Shown here: positions 7,815 to 17,143 of the stretch, piece after piece
How positions within the stretch are numbered: position 1 is the stretch's first letter
Layout of the letters: each line of letters opens with the position of its first letter
Assembly (NCBI RefSeq): GCF_003148685.1
Contig: NZ_QGGR01000023.1
Location: 1 to 64,000, forward strand
Reading direction: 5' to 3'
DNA length: 64,000 nucleotides
Source: Actinoplanes xinjiangensis
GTDB lineage: Bacteria; Actinomycetota; Actinomycetes; Mycobacteriales; Micromonosporaceae
The notes under the pieces: generated by a model
Databases searched by the model: none
What the model was told of the DNA's origin: nothing
What the model saw: the letters and a program-made list of their open reading frames with translations, nothing else
Made by a program: the position numbers and the translations under genes

Positions 7815-9317
7815 TTGACCGCGTCCGCCGTACCGGCTCCACCGCCCGCTCCCACGGGCGAGATGTCGCGTATCCGGGGATTGAAGACACGCCGCAACGC
7901 CGAACTCGGACTGCTGGTGTTCGCCATGCTGCTCGTCGCCGCGTTCGGCGCGACGGTGGAGGCCAACCAGTTCGACGAGATCCGGCCGAACTTCTGGGTG
8001 CCGGCCGGTCTGATCGGCATCCTGTTCTTCGGTCTGCACATGGTGGTGCGGTTCACCGCTCCGTTCGCCGACCCGGTGCTGCTTCCGTCGGTGGCACTGA
8101 TCAACGGCATCGGCGTGGCGTTCCTGCGCCGTCTCGACCTTGAGAACGCGATCGCCAACAAGCTGGCCATCCCGGGGTTCTTCGCCGAGACCAGTGGCCG
8201 CCAGCTGGCCTGGACGCTGCTGTCGCTGATCCTGGCGGCGGTGCTGCTCCTGCTGTTGCGCGACCACCGGGTGGTGTCCCGGTACGCGTACACCCTGGGT
8301 CTTGTCGGCATCGTGCTGATGATGATCCCGGCGGTCCTGCCCGCCAGCATCTCCGAGGTGAACGGCGCGAAGCTGTGGATCCGGCTCGGTTCGGTCTCGA
8401 TCCAGCCGGGTGAGTTCGCCAAGCTGGCACTGGTGTCGTTCTTCGCCTACTACCTGGTCCGCAAGCGTGAGGTTCTGTCGCTGGCCAGCCACCGGGTTCT
8501 CGGCATCGACTTCCCGCGTGGCCGCGACCTCGGCCCGGTTCTGACGGTGTGGCTGTTCAGCCTCCTGGTGCTGGTCTTCGAGAAGGATCTCGGCACCGCA
8601 CTGCTCTACTTCGGCCTCTTCATCGTCACCCTCTACGTCGCGACCGAACGATCCAGCTGGCTGATCATCGGCCTGCTCCTGTTCTTCGGTGGCGTCTACG
8701 TCGCGTATCTGCTCGGCGACGTGGTGGGCGGTCCGTTCGCGAACTTCTACGACCGGGCCGAGATCTGGCTCGACCCGTTCTCCCAGGAGAACTACGAGCG
8801 CAAGAGCGGGAACAGCTACCAGCTGGTCCAGGGTCTGCTGGGCCTGGGCACCGGCGGCCTGTTCGGCACCGGGCCGGGAGCCGGTTCGCCGTTCAAGGTG
8901 CCCGAGGTCCGCACCGACTTCATCTTCGCCGGCCTCGGTGAGGAGATCGGCCTGTTCGGCCTCGCCGCCCTGCTGATCATCTACCTGTTGATCGTGGAGC
9001 GCGGCCTGCACGCGGCGCTCGCGGTGCGTGACTCGTTCGGCAAGCTGGTCGCCGGCGGTCTGGCCTTCACCCTCGGCCTCCAGGTCTTCGTGATCCTCGG
9101 CGGCATCACGGGCCTGATCCCGCTGACCGGCCAGACCACCCCGTTCCTCTCCGCGGGTGGCTCCTCGCTGATGGCGAACTGGTTGCTCATCGCGATGCTG
9201 CTACGGATCTCGGACGCCGCACGCCGGCCGGCGAACACTCCGGCGGAACGCGCCGGCGGCCCGAAGAAGGCACCCACCCAACTGCACGGCGCCATGACGG
9301 AGGTGATCAAGCCGTGA
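7815..9317 (+). CDS. rodA: RodA, SEDS-family peptidoglycan glycosyltransferase
   Basis: A 500-residue polytopic membrane protein. The TTG start at 7815 has GGGGAAG just upstream. About ten to twelve hydrophobic helices are visible. Family signatures include 'GARRWIRLG'-like NGAKLWIRLGSVSIQPGEFAK near residue 180, 'EKDLGTALL' near 256, the 'NSYQLVQGLLGLGTGGLFGTG' loop near 335, and 'TGQTTPFLSAGGSSL' near 440. SEDS proteins polymerise glycan strands together with a class B PBP, here the adjacent pbpA, whose GTG overlaps this stop by 4 bp. Confidence 0.95.
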   Translation: MTASAVPAPPPAPTGEMSRIRGLKTRRNAELGLLVFAMLLVAAFGATVEANQFDEIRPNFWVPAGLIGILFFGLHMVVRFTAPFADPVLLPSVALINGIGVAFLRRLDLENAIANKLAIPGFFAETSGRQLAWTLLSLILAAVLLLLLRDHRVVSRYAYTLGLVGIVLMMIPAVLPASISEVNGAKLWIRLGSVSIQPGEFAKLALVSFFAYYLVRKREVLSLASHRVLGIDFPRGRDLGPVLTVWLFSLLVLVFEKDLGTALLYFGLFIVTLYVATERSSWLIIGLLLFFGGVYVAYLLGDVVGGPFANFYDRAEIWLDPFSQENYERKSGNSYQLVQGLLGLGTGGLFGTGPGAGSPFKVPEVRTDFIFAGLGEEIGLFGLAALLIIYLLIVERGLHAALAVRDSFGKLVAGGLAFTLGLQVFVILGGITGLIPLTGQTTPFLSAGGSSLMANWLLIAMLLRISDAARRPANTPAERAGGPKKAPTQLHGAMTEVIKP

Positions 9318-10819
9318 ACGCCCCTCTCCGACGCTCAGGCGTCGTCATCCTCGTCCTGTTCGCGCTGATCTTCGGCAAGCTGAACTGGATTCAGGCGTAC
9401 AAGGCCGACGAGTACCGCAACGACGCCCGCAACAACCGGGTCCAGATCGCCGAGTACGAACGGCCCCGCGGTGTGATCCAGGCGGCCGGTGGCGAGACCC
9501 TGGCCCAGAGCACCGCGACCGATGGCGAGCTCAAGTACCAGCGGATCTACCCGAAGAAGGAGATCTACGCGTCGGTGCTCGGCTACAAGCCGGTCAACAT
9601 GGCGGCGGTCGGTGTCGAGGATTTCGAGAACGACATCCTCTCCGGCTCCAGCGACAAGCTCTTCGCCGACCGGCTCAGCGACATGTTCACCGGTGACAAG
9701 ACCGGTGGCGGCAACATCGTGCTGTCGCTGATCCCCCGAGCGCAGGAGGTCGCCTGGAAACAGATGACCAAGAACGAGCGCGGGGTGACCAAGGGCGCGG
9801 CGGTCGCGATCGACCCGAACACGGGCGCGATCCAGGCGATGGTCTCGATGCCGAGCTACAACCCGAACCCGCTGGCCAGCCATGACGACAAGGTGGCCGG
9901 GGAGGCGTACAAGAAGCTGAACGCCGACGAGGACGACCCGCTGTTGAACCGCGCGGTGGCGAACACCCTGCCACCCGGCTCGGTCTTCAAGGTGATCATC
10001 TCGGCGGCGGCGCTGGAGAACAACTACAACCTCGGAACCGAGATCCCGGCGGGCGCTGTCTATCAGGAGGGCGGCGCCACGATCCGCAACTCCGAGGACG
10101 AGGTCTGCCCCGGCAGTCAGATCACTCTCAAGGACGCGCTGACCACCAGCTGTAACACCGGCTTCTCGAAGCTGGGCGTGAAGCTCGGCCGGGATGTGGT
10201 GATCGACACAGCCAAGAAGTGGGGCTTCGAGGACGAGGCCCTGTTCGTCGGCGACCTCGAGGCCGCCGACAAGGGCCTGCCGGTGGCGGCCAGCCGGATG
10301 GGCGCCATCGCCAACGCGGACGGCAGCGTCGACAAGTCCGCTCTCGCCCAGTCGTCGCTCGGCCAGCGTGACGTCCGGATGACCCCGCTGGTGGGTGCGC
10401 TGATGGCCGCCACGGTGGCGAACAATGGCAAGCAGATGCGCCCCTACCTGGTGCAACAGCAGCTCGACGCGGACCGGCGGACGATCTACACCGCCGTCCC
10501 GAAACCGCTCCGGGAGCCCACCAGCGCCGGTGTCGCCGAGGGCCTCAAAGAGATGATGGTCAGCGTCGTCGAGAACGGCACCGGTAAGAACGCCAAGATC
10601 AGTGGCTTCACCGTCGGCGGCAAGACCGGAACCGCGCAGAACGCCGAGGGCGCGGACCCGCACGGGTGGTTCATCGGCTTCGCGTACGACGAGGACGGTA
10701 AGGCGGTGTCCGCGGTGTGCGTCATGCTGGAGAACGTGCCCGGCGGTCATGCCAGCGCCGAGGCAGCCCGGATCGCCGGGCTCATCATGAAGGCCGCCGC
10801 GGGCCGGGGAGGGGACTGA
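9314..10819 (+). CDS. pbpA: PbpA, class B penicillin-binding protein (transpeptidase)
   Basis: A 501-residue protein with one N-terminal membrane anchor at residues ~8-28. A dimerisation region follows, then a transpeptidase domain with all three active-site motifs: SVFK with the catalytic Ser at residue 223, SCN at 279-281, and KTG at 437-439. It cross-links peptidoglycan on the outer face of the membrane and works with RodA, encoded just upstream with a 4-bp overlap. The next gene, pknA, starts 1 bp after the stop. Confidence 0.95.
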   Translation: MNAPLRRSGVVILVLFALIFGKLNWIQAYKADEYRNDARNNRVQIAEYERPRGVIQAAGGETLAQSTATDGELKYQRIYPKKEIYASVLGYKPVNMAAVGVEDFENDILSGSSDKLFADRLSDMFTGDKTGGGNIVLSLIPRAQEVAWKQMTKNERGVTKGAAVAIDPNTGAIQAMVSMPSYNPNPLASHDDKVAGEAYKKLNADEDDPLLNRAVANTLPPGSVFKVIISAAALENNYNLGTEIPAGAVYQEGGATIRNSEDEVCPGSQITLKDALTTSCNTGFSKLGVKLGRDVVIDTAKKWGFEDEALFVGDLEAADKGLPVAASRMGAIANADGSVDKSALAQSSLGQRDVRMTPLVGALMAATVANNGKQMRPYLVQQQLDADRRTIYTAVPKPLREPTSAGVAEGLKEMMVSVVENGTGKNAKISGFTVGGKTGTAQNAEGADPHGWFIGFAYDEDGKAVSAVCVMLENVPGGHASAEAARIAGLIMKAAAGRGGD

Positions 10820-10820
10820 C

Positions 10821-12182
10821 ATGATCCGGCCGGGGGTCATGCTCGGTGGGCGATACCGCTTGGAGGAGCGTATCGCCGGTGGCGGCATGGGCGATGTCTG
10901 GCGTGGCACGGACGACGTGCTGGGCCGGACCGTCGCTGTCAAGATCCTGTTGCCCGCGCTGCTCGACGAGCCGGGGTTCGCCGAGCGGTTCCGCGGCGAG
11001 GCACGGACCATGGCCACCATCAACCATCCCGGCGTCGTGGACGTCTACGACTACGGCAGCGATCAGCAGATCGCATTCCTCGTCATGGAGTACGTCGAGG
11101 GCGACGCCCTCTCGCGCACTCTGAGCCGGGTCGGCCGGTTGACGCCGGCACGGACCATGGCGCTGGTCGCGCAGGCCGCCGACGCGTTGCAGGCCGCACA
11201 CGGCAACGGCATCGTCCACCGCGACGTCAAACCCGGCAATCTTCTGGTACGCCCGAACGGCACCCTGGTCCTCACGGACTTCGGCATCGCCCGTTCCGCG
11301 CTGGTCGGACAACTGACGGTGGCCGGCGCGGTGCTCGGCACGGCGTCCTACATCTCCCCTGAGCAGGCCGCCGGCGACGTCGCGACCGCCGCCTCCGATG
11401 TGTACGCCCTGGGCGTCGTCGCCTACCAGTGCCTTTCCGGCCATCGCCCGTTCGACGGGGCCACCCCGATCGAGATCGCGATGAAGCACGTCCGGGAGAC
11501 CCCGCGCCCGCTGCCCGCCGACATCCCGCCCGCGGTCCGTGCGATCGTCGAACGCGCCATGGCCAAGGACCCGGGGGCCCGCTGGCCGAGCGCCTCGGCG
11601 ATGGCCGCGGTGGCCCGGCAGGCCGCGTCCTCACTGACCACCGCGCAGCAGCCGGTCGCCCCGCAGTCCGCGCCGCCGGTGCACAACTCGCGTCCCACGA
11701 GCGCGCCGCCGAACCGTCCGCAGTCGGGTGGGCCCACCTCGGGTTCCGCACGTGCGGCGGTGCCACGGCCGGTGTCCGGGGCCCGGGGTGCGGCGTCGGT
11801 GCCGTCCGCACCGCCGGTTTCTCAGCCGATGTCTCCGGCACCTCCGTCGTACCGGCCGCAGTCGGGTCCGCCGGCGAACGCGTACCATCCACAACCGCCG
11901 GCCGCGAAGCAGGAGAGTTCCTTCGGGCGCCAGGTGCTCGTGGTTCTCGCCGTGGTGCTGGCTCTGCTGGTGCTGCTCTGCGCCGGAGTCATCTCTTTCC
12001 TGTTACGACATGGCAACAGCAACTCCGCCTCAGGCAGCACGCTGGGTCATCACAGCAGCTCTGAGGCTATCCTCCGCTCGGGCGTGGTCGTCGACCCTGT
12101 GTCGGTGGCGTCGTACCGTCTTACAAAGGCCGATGCCCAGCTCGGCTGGATCCGACCGAACGAAGGACGACAGACGTTATGA
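10821..12182 (+). CDS. pknA: PknA-like Ser/Thr protein kinase
   Basis: A 453-residue protein. The kinase domain spans ~12-270, with the Gly-rich loop IAGGGMGDVWRG, the ATP-binding Lys in VAVKIL, HRDVKPGNLLV and DFGIARS. It is followed by a Pro/Ser/Gln-rich linker of about 100 residues. A membrane helix lies near 372-395 (VLVVLAVVLALLVLLCAGVI), with a short extracytoplasmic tail and no PASTA repeats. This architecture is that of mycobacterial PknA, which controls cell shape and division. The stop overlaps the pknB start by 4 bp (ATGA). Confidence 0.93.
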   Translation: MIRPGVMLGGRYRLEERIAGGGMGDVWRGTDDVLGRTVAVKILLPALLDEPGFAERFRGEARTMATINHPGVVDVYDYGSDQQIAFLVMEYVEGDALSRTLSRVGRLTPARTMALVAQAADALQAAHGNGIVHRDVKPGNLLVRPNGTLVLTDFGIARSALVGQLTVAGAVLGTASYISPEQAAGDVATAASDVYALGVVAYQCLSGHRPFDGATPIEIAMKHVRETPRPLPADIPPAVRAIVERAMAKDPGARWPSASAMAAVARQAASSLTTAQQPVAPQSAPPVHNSRPTSAPPNRPQSGGPTSGSARAAVPRPVSGARGAASVPSAPPVSQPMSPAPPSYRPQSGPPANAYHPQPPAAKQESSFGRQVLVVLAVVLALLVLLCAGVISFLLRHGNSNSASGSTLGHHSSSEAILRSGVVVDPVSVASYRLTKADAQLGWIRPNEGRQTL

Positions 12183-13948
12183 CGGCTCAGGCCCGCCTGC
12201 TCGGTGGCAGGTATCAGGTCGGCGAGCTGCTCGGCTACGGCGGCATGGCCGAGGTGCACAAGGGTCGCGATCTGCGCCTAGGCCGTGACGTCGCGATCAA
12301 GATGCTGCGCACCGATCTGGCCCGTGACGCCACGTTCCAGGAGCGGTTCCGTCGTGAGGCACAGAACTCCGCCGCCCTGAACCACCCGGCGATCGTCGCC
12401 GTCTACGACACCGGCGAGGAGATCTCGGCCACCGGCGAGAAGCTGCCGTTCATCGTGATGGAGTTCGTCAACGGGCGGACCCTCAAGGAGGTCCTCGCCC
12501 AGGAGCAGCGGCTGCAACCACGCCGCGCCCTGGAGATCATCGCCGATATCTGCGCGGCCCTGGAGTTCAGCCACCGGCACGGGATCATCCACCGGGACAT
12601 CAAGCCCGGCAACGTGATGATCACGCAGAACGGCCAGGTCAAGGTGATGGACTTCGGTATCGCGCGGGCTCTGGCCAGCGGTGCCACCACCATGACGCAG
12701 ACCAGCGCGGTGATCGGTACCGCACAGTATCTCTCGCCGGAGCAGGCTCGCGGTGAGTCGGTCGACGCACGCTCCGATGTGTACGCGGCCGGCTGTGTCC
12801 TTTTCGAACTGGTCATCGGACAGCCGCCATTCGTCGGCGACAGCCCGGTCAGCGTCGCCTACCAGCACGTGCGTGAGGAGCCCCGGGTTCCCAGCTCGAT
12901 CAACCGCGAGGTCCCGGCGGACATCGACGCGATCGTGCTGAAAGCGCTGGCCAAGAACCCGCTGAACCGTTACCAGAGCTCGCAGGAGATGCGCGCCGAC
13001 GCGCTGCGTGCCGTCTCCGGCCGCCCGGTGATGGCGACCCCGGTGATGAGCCAGGCCGAGACCGTCGCGATGCAGGGCGGCGGCCCTCGGCAGTGGCAGC
13101 CGCAGGGCGCCACCACCATCCAGCGGCCCATCCCGGCGTCGATGGGCGCCCCCCAGAAACCGGAGAGCCGGTCTTCATGGGTGATGGCCGTGGTCGCCGG
13201 TCTGGCGGTTCTCGTCGTGGTCGTTCTCGGCGTCGCCCTGGCGATGTCCAAGAAGGGCGACAACACCAACCCGGACACGAACACGCCCCAGACCTTCGCC
13301 ATGCCGAAACTCGAAGGGCTGACGCCCGCGGAGGTCGAGGCCGAACTCACGCGGGTCGGCCTGACCAAGGCCACTGCCCTGCCGCCGGACACGAAGAACG
13401 ACTGCGACGGCACGGTCGTCGCCCAGGACCCGAAGGCCGGCGCCACCGTGACGGCGACCGATCCGGTCACGTACAAGGTCTGCAACGCGCCGGAGCCGGT
13501 GGATGTGCCGGAAGACCTGGTCGGTAGCCCTCTCAGCACAGCCCAGTCACGTCTGACCAATCTCGGTCTGAAAGTCGACGTCAACCGGGTGAACAGTTCC
13601 TCCGAGAAGGACCGGGTGCTCAAGGTCGAGAAGGCCGGCGACAAGGTCGACCCCGGCACCACGATCACCGTGACGGTTTCCAACAACAACCTGGTCAAGG
13701 TGCCGCCGGTGGAGGAGAAGTCGCTCGAGGCCGCGCAGGCTCTGCTGGAGGCCGTGGACCTGATCGCCGACCCGCAGTTCGTGCAGGCCGACGGTGAGCC
13801 GGGCACCGTGATCAGCCAGGGTACGAAGGCGGGCAAGGAAGTCGAGCGCAACACCACCATCAAGCTCACGGTGATCGGCGAGCCGAACCCGGACCCGAGC
13901 ACCTCGGAGTCGACCGGGACCGGCGAGGGCGGCGGCGAAGAGCCCTGA
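12179..13948 (+). CDS. pknB: PknB, PASTA-domain Ser/Thr protein kinase
   Basis: A 589-residue protein. The kinase domain covers ~10-275, with GYGGMAEVHKG, VAIKML, HRDIKPGNVMI and DFGIARA. A linker leads to a membrane helix near 333-355. Three PASTA domains follow at ~373-433, 440-500 and 505-568; the mycobacterial orthologue has four. The first contains two Cys (NDCDGT and YKVCNAP) that could form a disulphide. PASTA domains bind muropeptides or lipid II and tie kinase activity to wall synthesis. It is the last gene of the cluster, followed by a terminator hairpin. Confidence 0.95.
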   Translation: MTAQARLLGGRYQVGELLGYGGMAEVHKGRDLRLGRDVAIKMLRTDLARDATFQERFRREAQNSAALNHPAIVAVYDTGEEISATGEKLPFIVMEFVNGRTLKEVLAQEQRLQPRRALEIIADICAALEFSHRHGIIHRDIKPGNVMITQNGQVKVMDFGIARALASGATTMTQTSAVIGTAQYLSPEQARGESVDARSDVYAAGCVLFELVIGQPPFVGDSPVSVAYQHVREEPRVPSSINREVPADIDAIVLKALAKNPLNRYQSSQEMRADALRAVSGRPVMATPVMSQAETVAMQGGGPRQWQPQGATTIQRPIPASMGAPQKPESRSSWVMAVVAGLAVLVVVVLGVALAMSKKGDNTNPDTNTPQTFAMPKLEGLTPAEVEAELTRVGLTKATALPPDTKNDCDGTVVAQDPKAGATVTATDPVTYKVCNAPEPVDVPEDLVGSPLSTAQSRLTNLGLKVDVNRVNSSSEKDRVLKVEKAGDKVDPGTTITVTVSNNNLVKVPPVEEKSLEAAQALLEAVDLIADPQFVQADGEPGTVISQGTKAGKEVERNTTIKLTVIGEPNPDPSTSESTGTGEGGGEEP

Positions 13949-13963
13949 TCCACGGAAACGACG

Positions 13964-13995
13964 AAGGCCGGTACCCCGAGGGGTGCCGGCCTTTC
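13964..13995. terminator. terminator between pknB and pabA (convergent genes)
   Basis: A hairpin with arms AAGGCCGGTACCCC and GGGGTGCCGGCCTT (one mismatch) and a short GA loop sits 15 bp after the pknB stop. It is followed by TTTC on the plus strand. The symmetry lets it serve both pknB and the converging pabA. Confidence 0.8.
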
Positions 13996-14011
13996 TCGTA
14001 CGGCGGGGGCG

Positions 14012-14662
14012 TTACGCGGTGGCGAAGGCGGACCGGCGGCGGGTCTCCACCTCGGCGGCGAGGGCCGGTGCCTTCTCCAGCGCCGACGACAGCCCGCACG
14101 AGGCCAGCCAGTTGGCCAGCATGGTGTGACCACCTTCGGTCAGCACCGACTCGGGGTGGAACTGCACACCCTCGATCGGCAGCTCCCGGTGCCGCATCGC
14201 CATCACGACGCCCGAGTCGGTCGTCCCGGTGACCTCGATCTCGGCCGGCAGGGTCTCCGGCAGAACGGCGAGCGAGTGATAGCGGGTCGCGGTGAACGGG
14301 TCGGGCAGCCCGGCCAGCACACCGGTCCCCTGGTGGTGGACTTCGGAGGTCTTGCCGTGCAACAGCTCGGGGGCGCGGGTCACGGTGGCGCCGAACGCCG
14401 CACCGATCGCCTGGTGGCCGAGGCAGACACCGAACATGGGGATCTTCCCGGCGTACTCCTTGATCACGTCCATCATGATCCCGGCGCGGGTGGGCTCGCC
14501 CGGGCCCGGTGAGAGCAGGATGCCGGCCGCGCCGAACCCGCCCACGTCGGCGACCGAGATCTCGTCGTTGCGGCGCACCTCGCACTCGGCACCGAGCTGA
14601 CCCAGGTACTGCACCAGGTTGAAAACGAACGAGTCATAGTTGTCGATCACGAGAATGCGCAC
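14012..14662 (-). CDS. pabA: glutamine amidotransferase, PabA/TrpG type
   Basis: The GTG at 14662, preceded by AGCAGGTG, gives 216 residues beginning RILVIDNYDSFVFNLVQYL, the family N-terminus; the longer upstream frame is rejected. It is a class I glutamine amidotransferase with the nucleophile elbow GVCLGHQAIG (Cys near residue 80), the LLSPGPGEP loop, and the GVQFHPES motif carrying the catalytic His and Glu. It supplies ammonia for aminodeoxychorismate or anthranilate synthesis. The partner synthase is not in the window. In mycobacteria the orthologue beside pknB is labelled trpG, so the symbol is uncertain. Confidence 0.9.
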   Translation of the reverse strand: MRILVIDNYDSFVFNLVQYLGQLGAECEVRRNDEISVADVGGFGAAGILLSPGPGEPTRAGIMMDVIKEYAGKIPMFGVCLGHQAIGAAFGATVTRAPELLHGKTSEVHHQGTGVLAGLPDPFTATRYHSLAVLPETLPAEIEVTGTTDSGVVMAMRHRELPIEGVQFHPESVLTEGGHTMLANWLASCGLSSALEKAPALAAEVETRRRSAFATA

Positions 14663-14666
14663 GTCA

Positions 14667-14927
14667 TCACCTGCTGGGACTCGGCTTGGGCTGGTTCGTG
14701 GTGGTGTCGTAGGGCGGCTCGTCCGGACCCTCGTCGCCGGGGACGGTGGACCCGGCGTCCTCCCCGTTGCCGGCCTCGACCTGGACGTCGTCGAACGGCA
14801 GCAGCGGGGTGGCCCACGGGAAGATGACATACCAGAGCAGGGTCCCGATCGCCGCGGCCAGCACGAGCGAGAAGGACAGTTTGCTCCAGACGCCGCCCGG
14901 CAGCTTGCGCCAGATCCACGCGTACAT
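14667..14927 (-). CDS. small single-pass membrane protein
   Basis: An 86-residue protein. One hydrophobic segment at ~14-38 (VWSKLSFSLVLAAAIGTLLWYVIF) is followed by an acidic Pro/Thr/Asp-rich tail predicted to lie outside the membrane. It sits 4 bp upstream of pabA and just downstream of the sortase gene, on the same strand. I do not recognise a named family; the position suggests a wall- or division-associated role (inference). Confidence 0.75.
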   Translation of the reverse strand: MYAWIWRKLPGGVWSKLSFSLVLAAAIGTLLWYVIFPWATPLLPFDDVQVEAGNGEDAGSTVPGDEGPDEPPYDTTTNQPKPSPSR

Positions 14928-14932
14928 CGTCG

Positions 14933-17143
14933 TCAGGACGCTTTCATCTCGGCCGGCATGCCGGCGTCGGGCAGGGCCTGGTCCCGGGGGACCGTCTTGA
15001 CCAGCTCGGCGTGGATGATCAGCCGCTCGTAGTTGTTGAACTTCGGGTTGCAGGTGGTGAGGGTGAGCAGCGCCCGGGTGGGTTTGGCCTTGGGTTTGCC
15101 CGGTACCGGGGCGACCACCTCGACCTGGTTCGGCTTCACCACCACCTGCTGGTAGACGTGGTAGATGTACCAGCTGTCCCGGGTCTCGACGCCGATGACG
15201 TCACCGTCGTTCATCTCGTCGAGCCGCCAGAAGATCTTCCGGACCCGGTGGCCGGCGACCGAGAAGTTGCCGACCTGCCCCGGCTTCGCGGTCTCCGGGT
15301 AGTGACCCGGCGCGTACCGGATGTCGTCGGGCTGGACGCCGTCGACGACCACCCACTTCTTGTCCAGTTTCGGGATGTAGAGCCGGCCCACCAGGTTCGC
15401 CCCGGGTGCTTTCGGGCCCTTCACGGCGCTGCCCGCGGTCGGCGCCACGGTCGGGTCGGCCCAGGCCTGGTCGAGCTCCGAGCCGAGGGTGTCCTGCTCG
15501 GCGTCGACCGCCGCCGAGTTGCCGAAGACCTGATAGCCGGCGAACAGCAGCACCACGAGACCGAAAGTGATCATCAGTTCGCCGGAGGTGCGGATGCCGG
15601 TGCGGATCCGGGAGCCGAGGGTCGGGCGGGTCAACTCGGAGTAGACGCTCTTGTAGCCCTCCTCGGTCTGCTCCGGGCGCAGTTTGACCACACGCTCACC
15701 GCGCTTCGTCTTCGTGTCCTCGGCCGGGTCCGGCTCGGTCTCCGCCGGGAGACCGCCGGAGTTCGCCCCCACGGCCGCGGGCGACACCGACGCCGCACCC
15801 AGCACGGCATCCGGGCCGGCCGCCTCACGCGCGGCCTGCGCCACGATCCCCGGCGGGGGAAGGGCGGGTACGGCCGGGCGGGCGGGCTGGACGGCCGGCA
15901 GCAGGCCGGTCGGGGCGTCGATGGTACGGATGATCGCGGTCGGACTCGGGTCCCGCGTCGGCCCGGCCGTCCACGCCGGTGCGGCCTCCGGCCCCGTGCC
16001 GCCGGGCAGCCAGTCGGCCGGGCCGGCCGGCGCACCTGAGGGTTCCGGGACAGGCCAGGCGGTGCCTTCGGTACGCGACCAGCCCTGCTGCGCGCGGCCC
16101 TGCTGGTCGGCGGTGGCCGGAGCCCAGGCGGTCGTCGCGCCGTCGTAGGACCCCGCCGGACCCGGCATGCCCGCGGCGCCGGCTGTGGATGGCATTCCCG
16201 CGGTGCCGGCCAGGGGCGGCATACCCGCGTTCCCTGCTGCGGCCAGCGCATTGTGCGCGGCCGTGGGAGCGGCCATGGGGTGATGCGGAGCAGCCTGCGG
16301 ATTGTGCGCCGCGAACGGGGCGGCGGGCTGCGGATTATGCGCTGCGGATGGGGCGGCGGCTTGCGGTTGGTGTGCCACGGACGGGGCGGCGGCCTGCGGA
16401 TTGTGCGCCGCGAACGGGGCGCCGGTCAGCGGACCCTGGGCAACGGCCGGGTCGGTGGCCGATGGGCCCGGCGTCGCCGGGGCAGGCTGGTTCCGCGCCG
16501 GGGCGGGAACGCTGAGCGAACCGTGAGCGGCCGCCTGGCCCGGGGAGACGGGCGTGCCCTGGAAGGCGGACGGGCCCGGAAAGGCGGACGGGCCCGGGGA
16601 GACCGGTGCGCCCGGCGTGCCGTTCGTCCCCGGCCGGTTCGGAGCGCCGGCCCGCAGCGACGCGGCGAACGTGGTGTCGATCGGCGCCGTCACGGTCGAG
16701 TTCCACGCCGGCTGGCCATCGGACGGTGACACCGGCTCCGAGTGCGACGCGGCACGACGCGGGGTGTACCCACTCACCGGAGCCCCGTGCACCCCGCTGA
16801 GCGGCTCGCTGGCGGGCGCGTACGGCGGAATCGGGGTTGCGGTGGGGGGAGCGGCGGTAGGGCTGCTCAGATCCGTTCTGGGGGCCGTCGGTCCGCCGGC
16901 CTCCGCGGCGGCCCGCCGCCGGGCCGCGGCTGCCGCGACGCTGATCTCGTCCGGGGCGGGCGGCGCGGTGGGCCGAGGATCGACATTGCCGCCGGGGCCG
17001 ACCGGCGATGCGAGCGGCCCGCCGGGGACACCGTCGGGCGCGGCGTCGGTGATCCGCGGGATGTATGCGGTCTGAGCGTCGCCGTCCGGCGCGCGGTGCC
17101 GGCCGGAGCCGGACGGGTTCGCGGGGTACTCCGGGGGAACCAT
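14933..17143 (-). CDS. class E sortase with a ~515-residue Pro/Ala-rich cytoplasmic extension
   Basis: The ATG at 17143 overlaps the DUF881 stop (TGATG) and gives 736 residues. Residues ~1-440 are low in complexity, rich in Pro, Ala, Gly and Ser, and include repeats such as AAPFAAHNPQ. A charged segment follows, then a membrane helix near 520-545 (LMITFGLVVLLFAGYQVFG). The sortase domain covers ~575-720 with the catalytic His in VAGHR, Cys698 in TLTTCNP, and Arg in NNYERLI. Class E sortases anchor LAxTG-type proteins to peptidoglycan in actinobacteria. The disordered N-terminal region is much longer than usual for the class. Confidence 0.9.
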   Translation of the reverse strand: MVPPEYPANPSGSGRHRAPDGDAQTAYIPRITDAAPDGVPGGPLASPVGPGGNVDPRPTAPPAPDEISVAAAAARRRAAAEAGGPTAPRTDLSSPTAAPPTATPIPPYAPASEPLSGVHGAPVSGYTPRRAASHSEPVSPSDGQPAWNSTVTAPIDTTFAASLRAGAPNRPGTNGTPGAPVSPGPSAFPGPSAFQGTPVSPGQAAAHGSLSVPAPARNQPAPATPGPSATDPAVAQGPLTGAPFAAHNPQAAAPSVAHQPQAAAPSAAHNPQPAAPFAAHNPQAAPHHPMAAPTAAHNALAAAGNAGMPPLAGTAGMPSTAGAAGMPGPAGSYDGATTAWAPATADQQGRAQQGWSRTEGTAWPVPEPSGAPAGPADWLPGGTGPEAAPAWTAGPTRDPSPTAIIRTIDAPTGLLPAVQPARPAVPALPPPGIVAQAAREAAGPDAVLGAASVSPAAVGANSGGLPAETEPDPAEDTKTKRGERVVKLRPEQTEEGYKSVYSELTRPTLGSRIRTGIRTSGELMITFGLVVLLFAGYQVFGNSAAVDAEQDTLGSELDQAWADPTVAPTAGSAVKGPKAPGANLVGRLYIPKLDKKWVVVDGVQPDDIRYAPGHYPETAKPGQVGNFSVAGHRVRKIFWRLDEMNDGDVIGVETRDSWYIYHVYQQVVVKPNQVEVVAPVPGKPKAKPTRALLTLTTCNPKFNNYERLIIHAELVKTVPRDQALPDAGMPAEMKAS

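Noticed and set aside
7182..9011. 609-codon open frame antisense to pstP and rodA
   Set aside because: It lies opposite two well-supported genes and has the Gln/Arg/His/Asp-rich composition of a high-GC antisense shadow, with no family motif.
9335..11023. 562-codon antisense frame across pbpA and pknA
   Set aside because: Same reason: shadow composition and no ribosome site, opposite genes with full motif sets.
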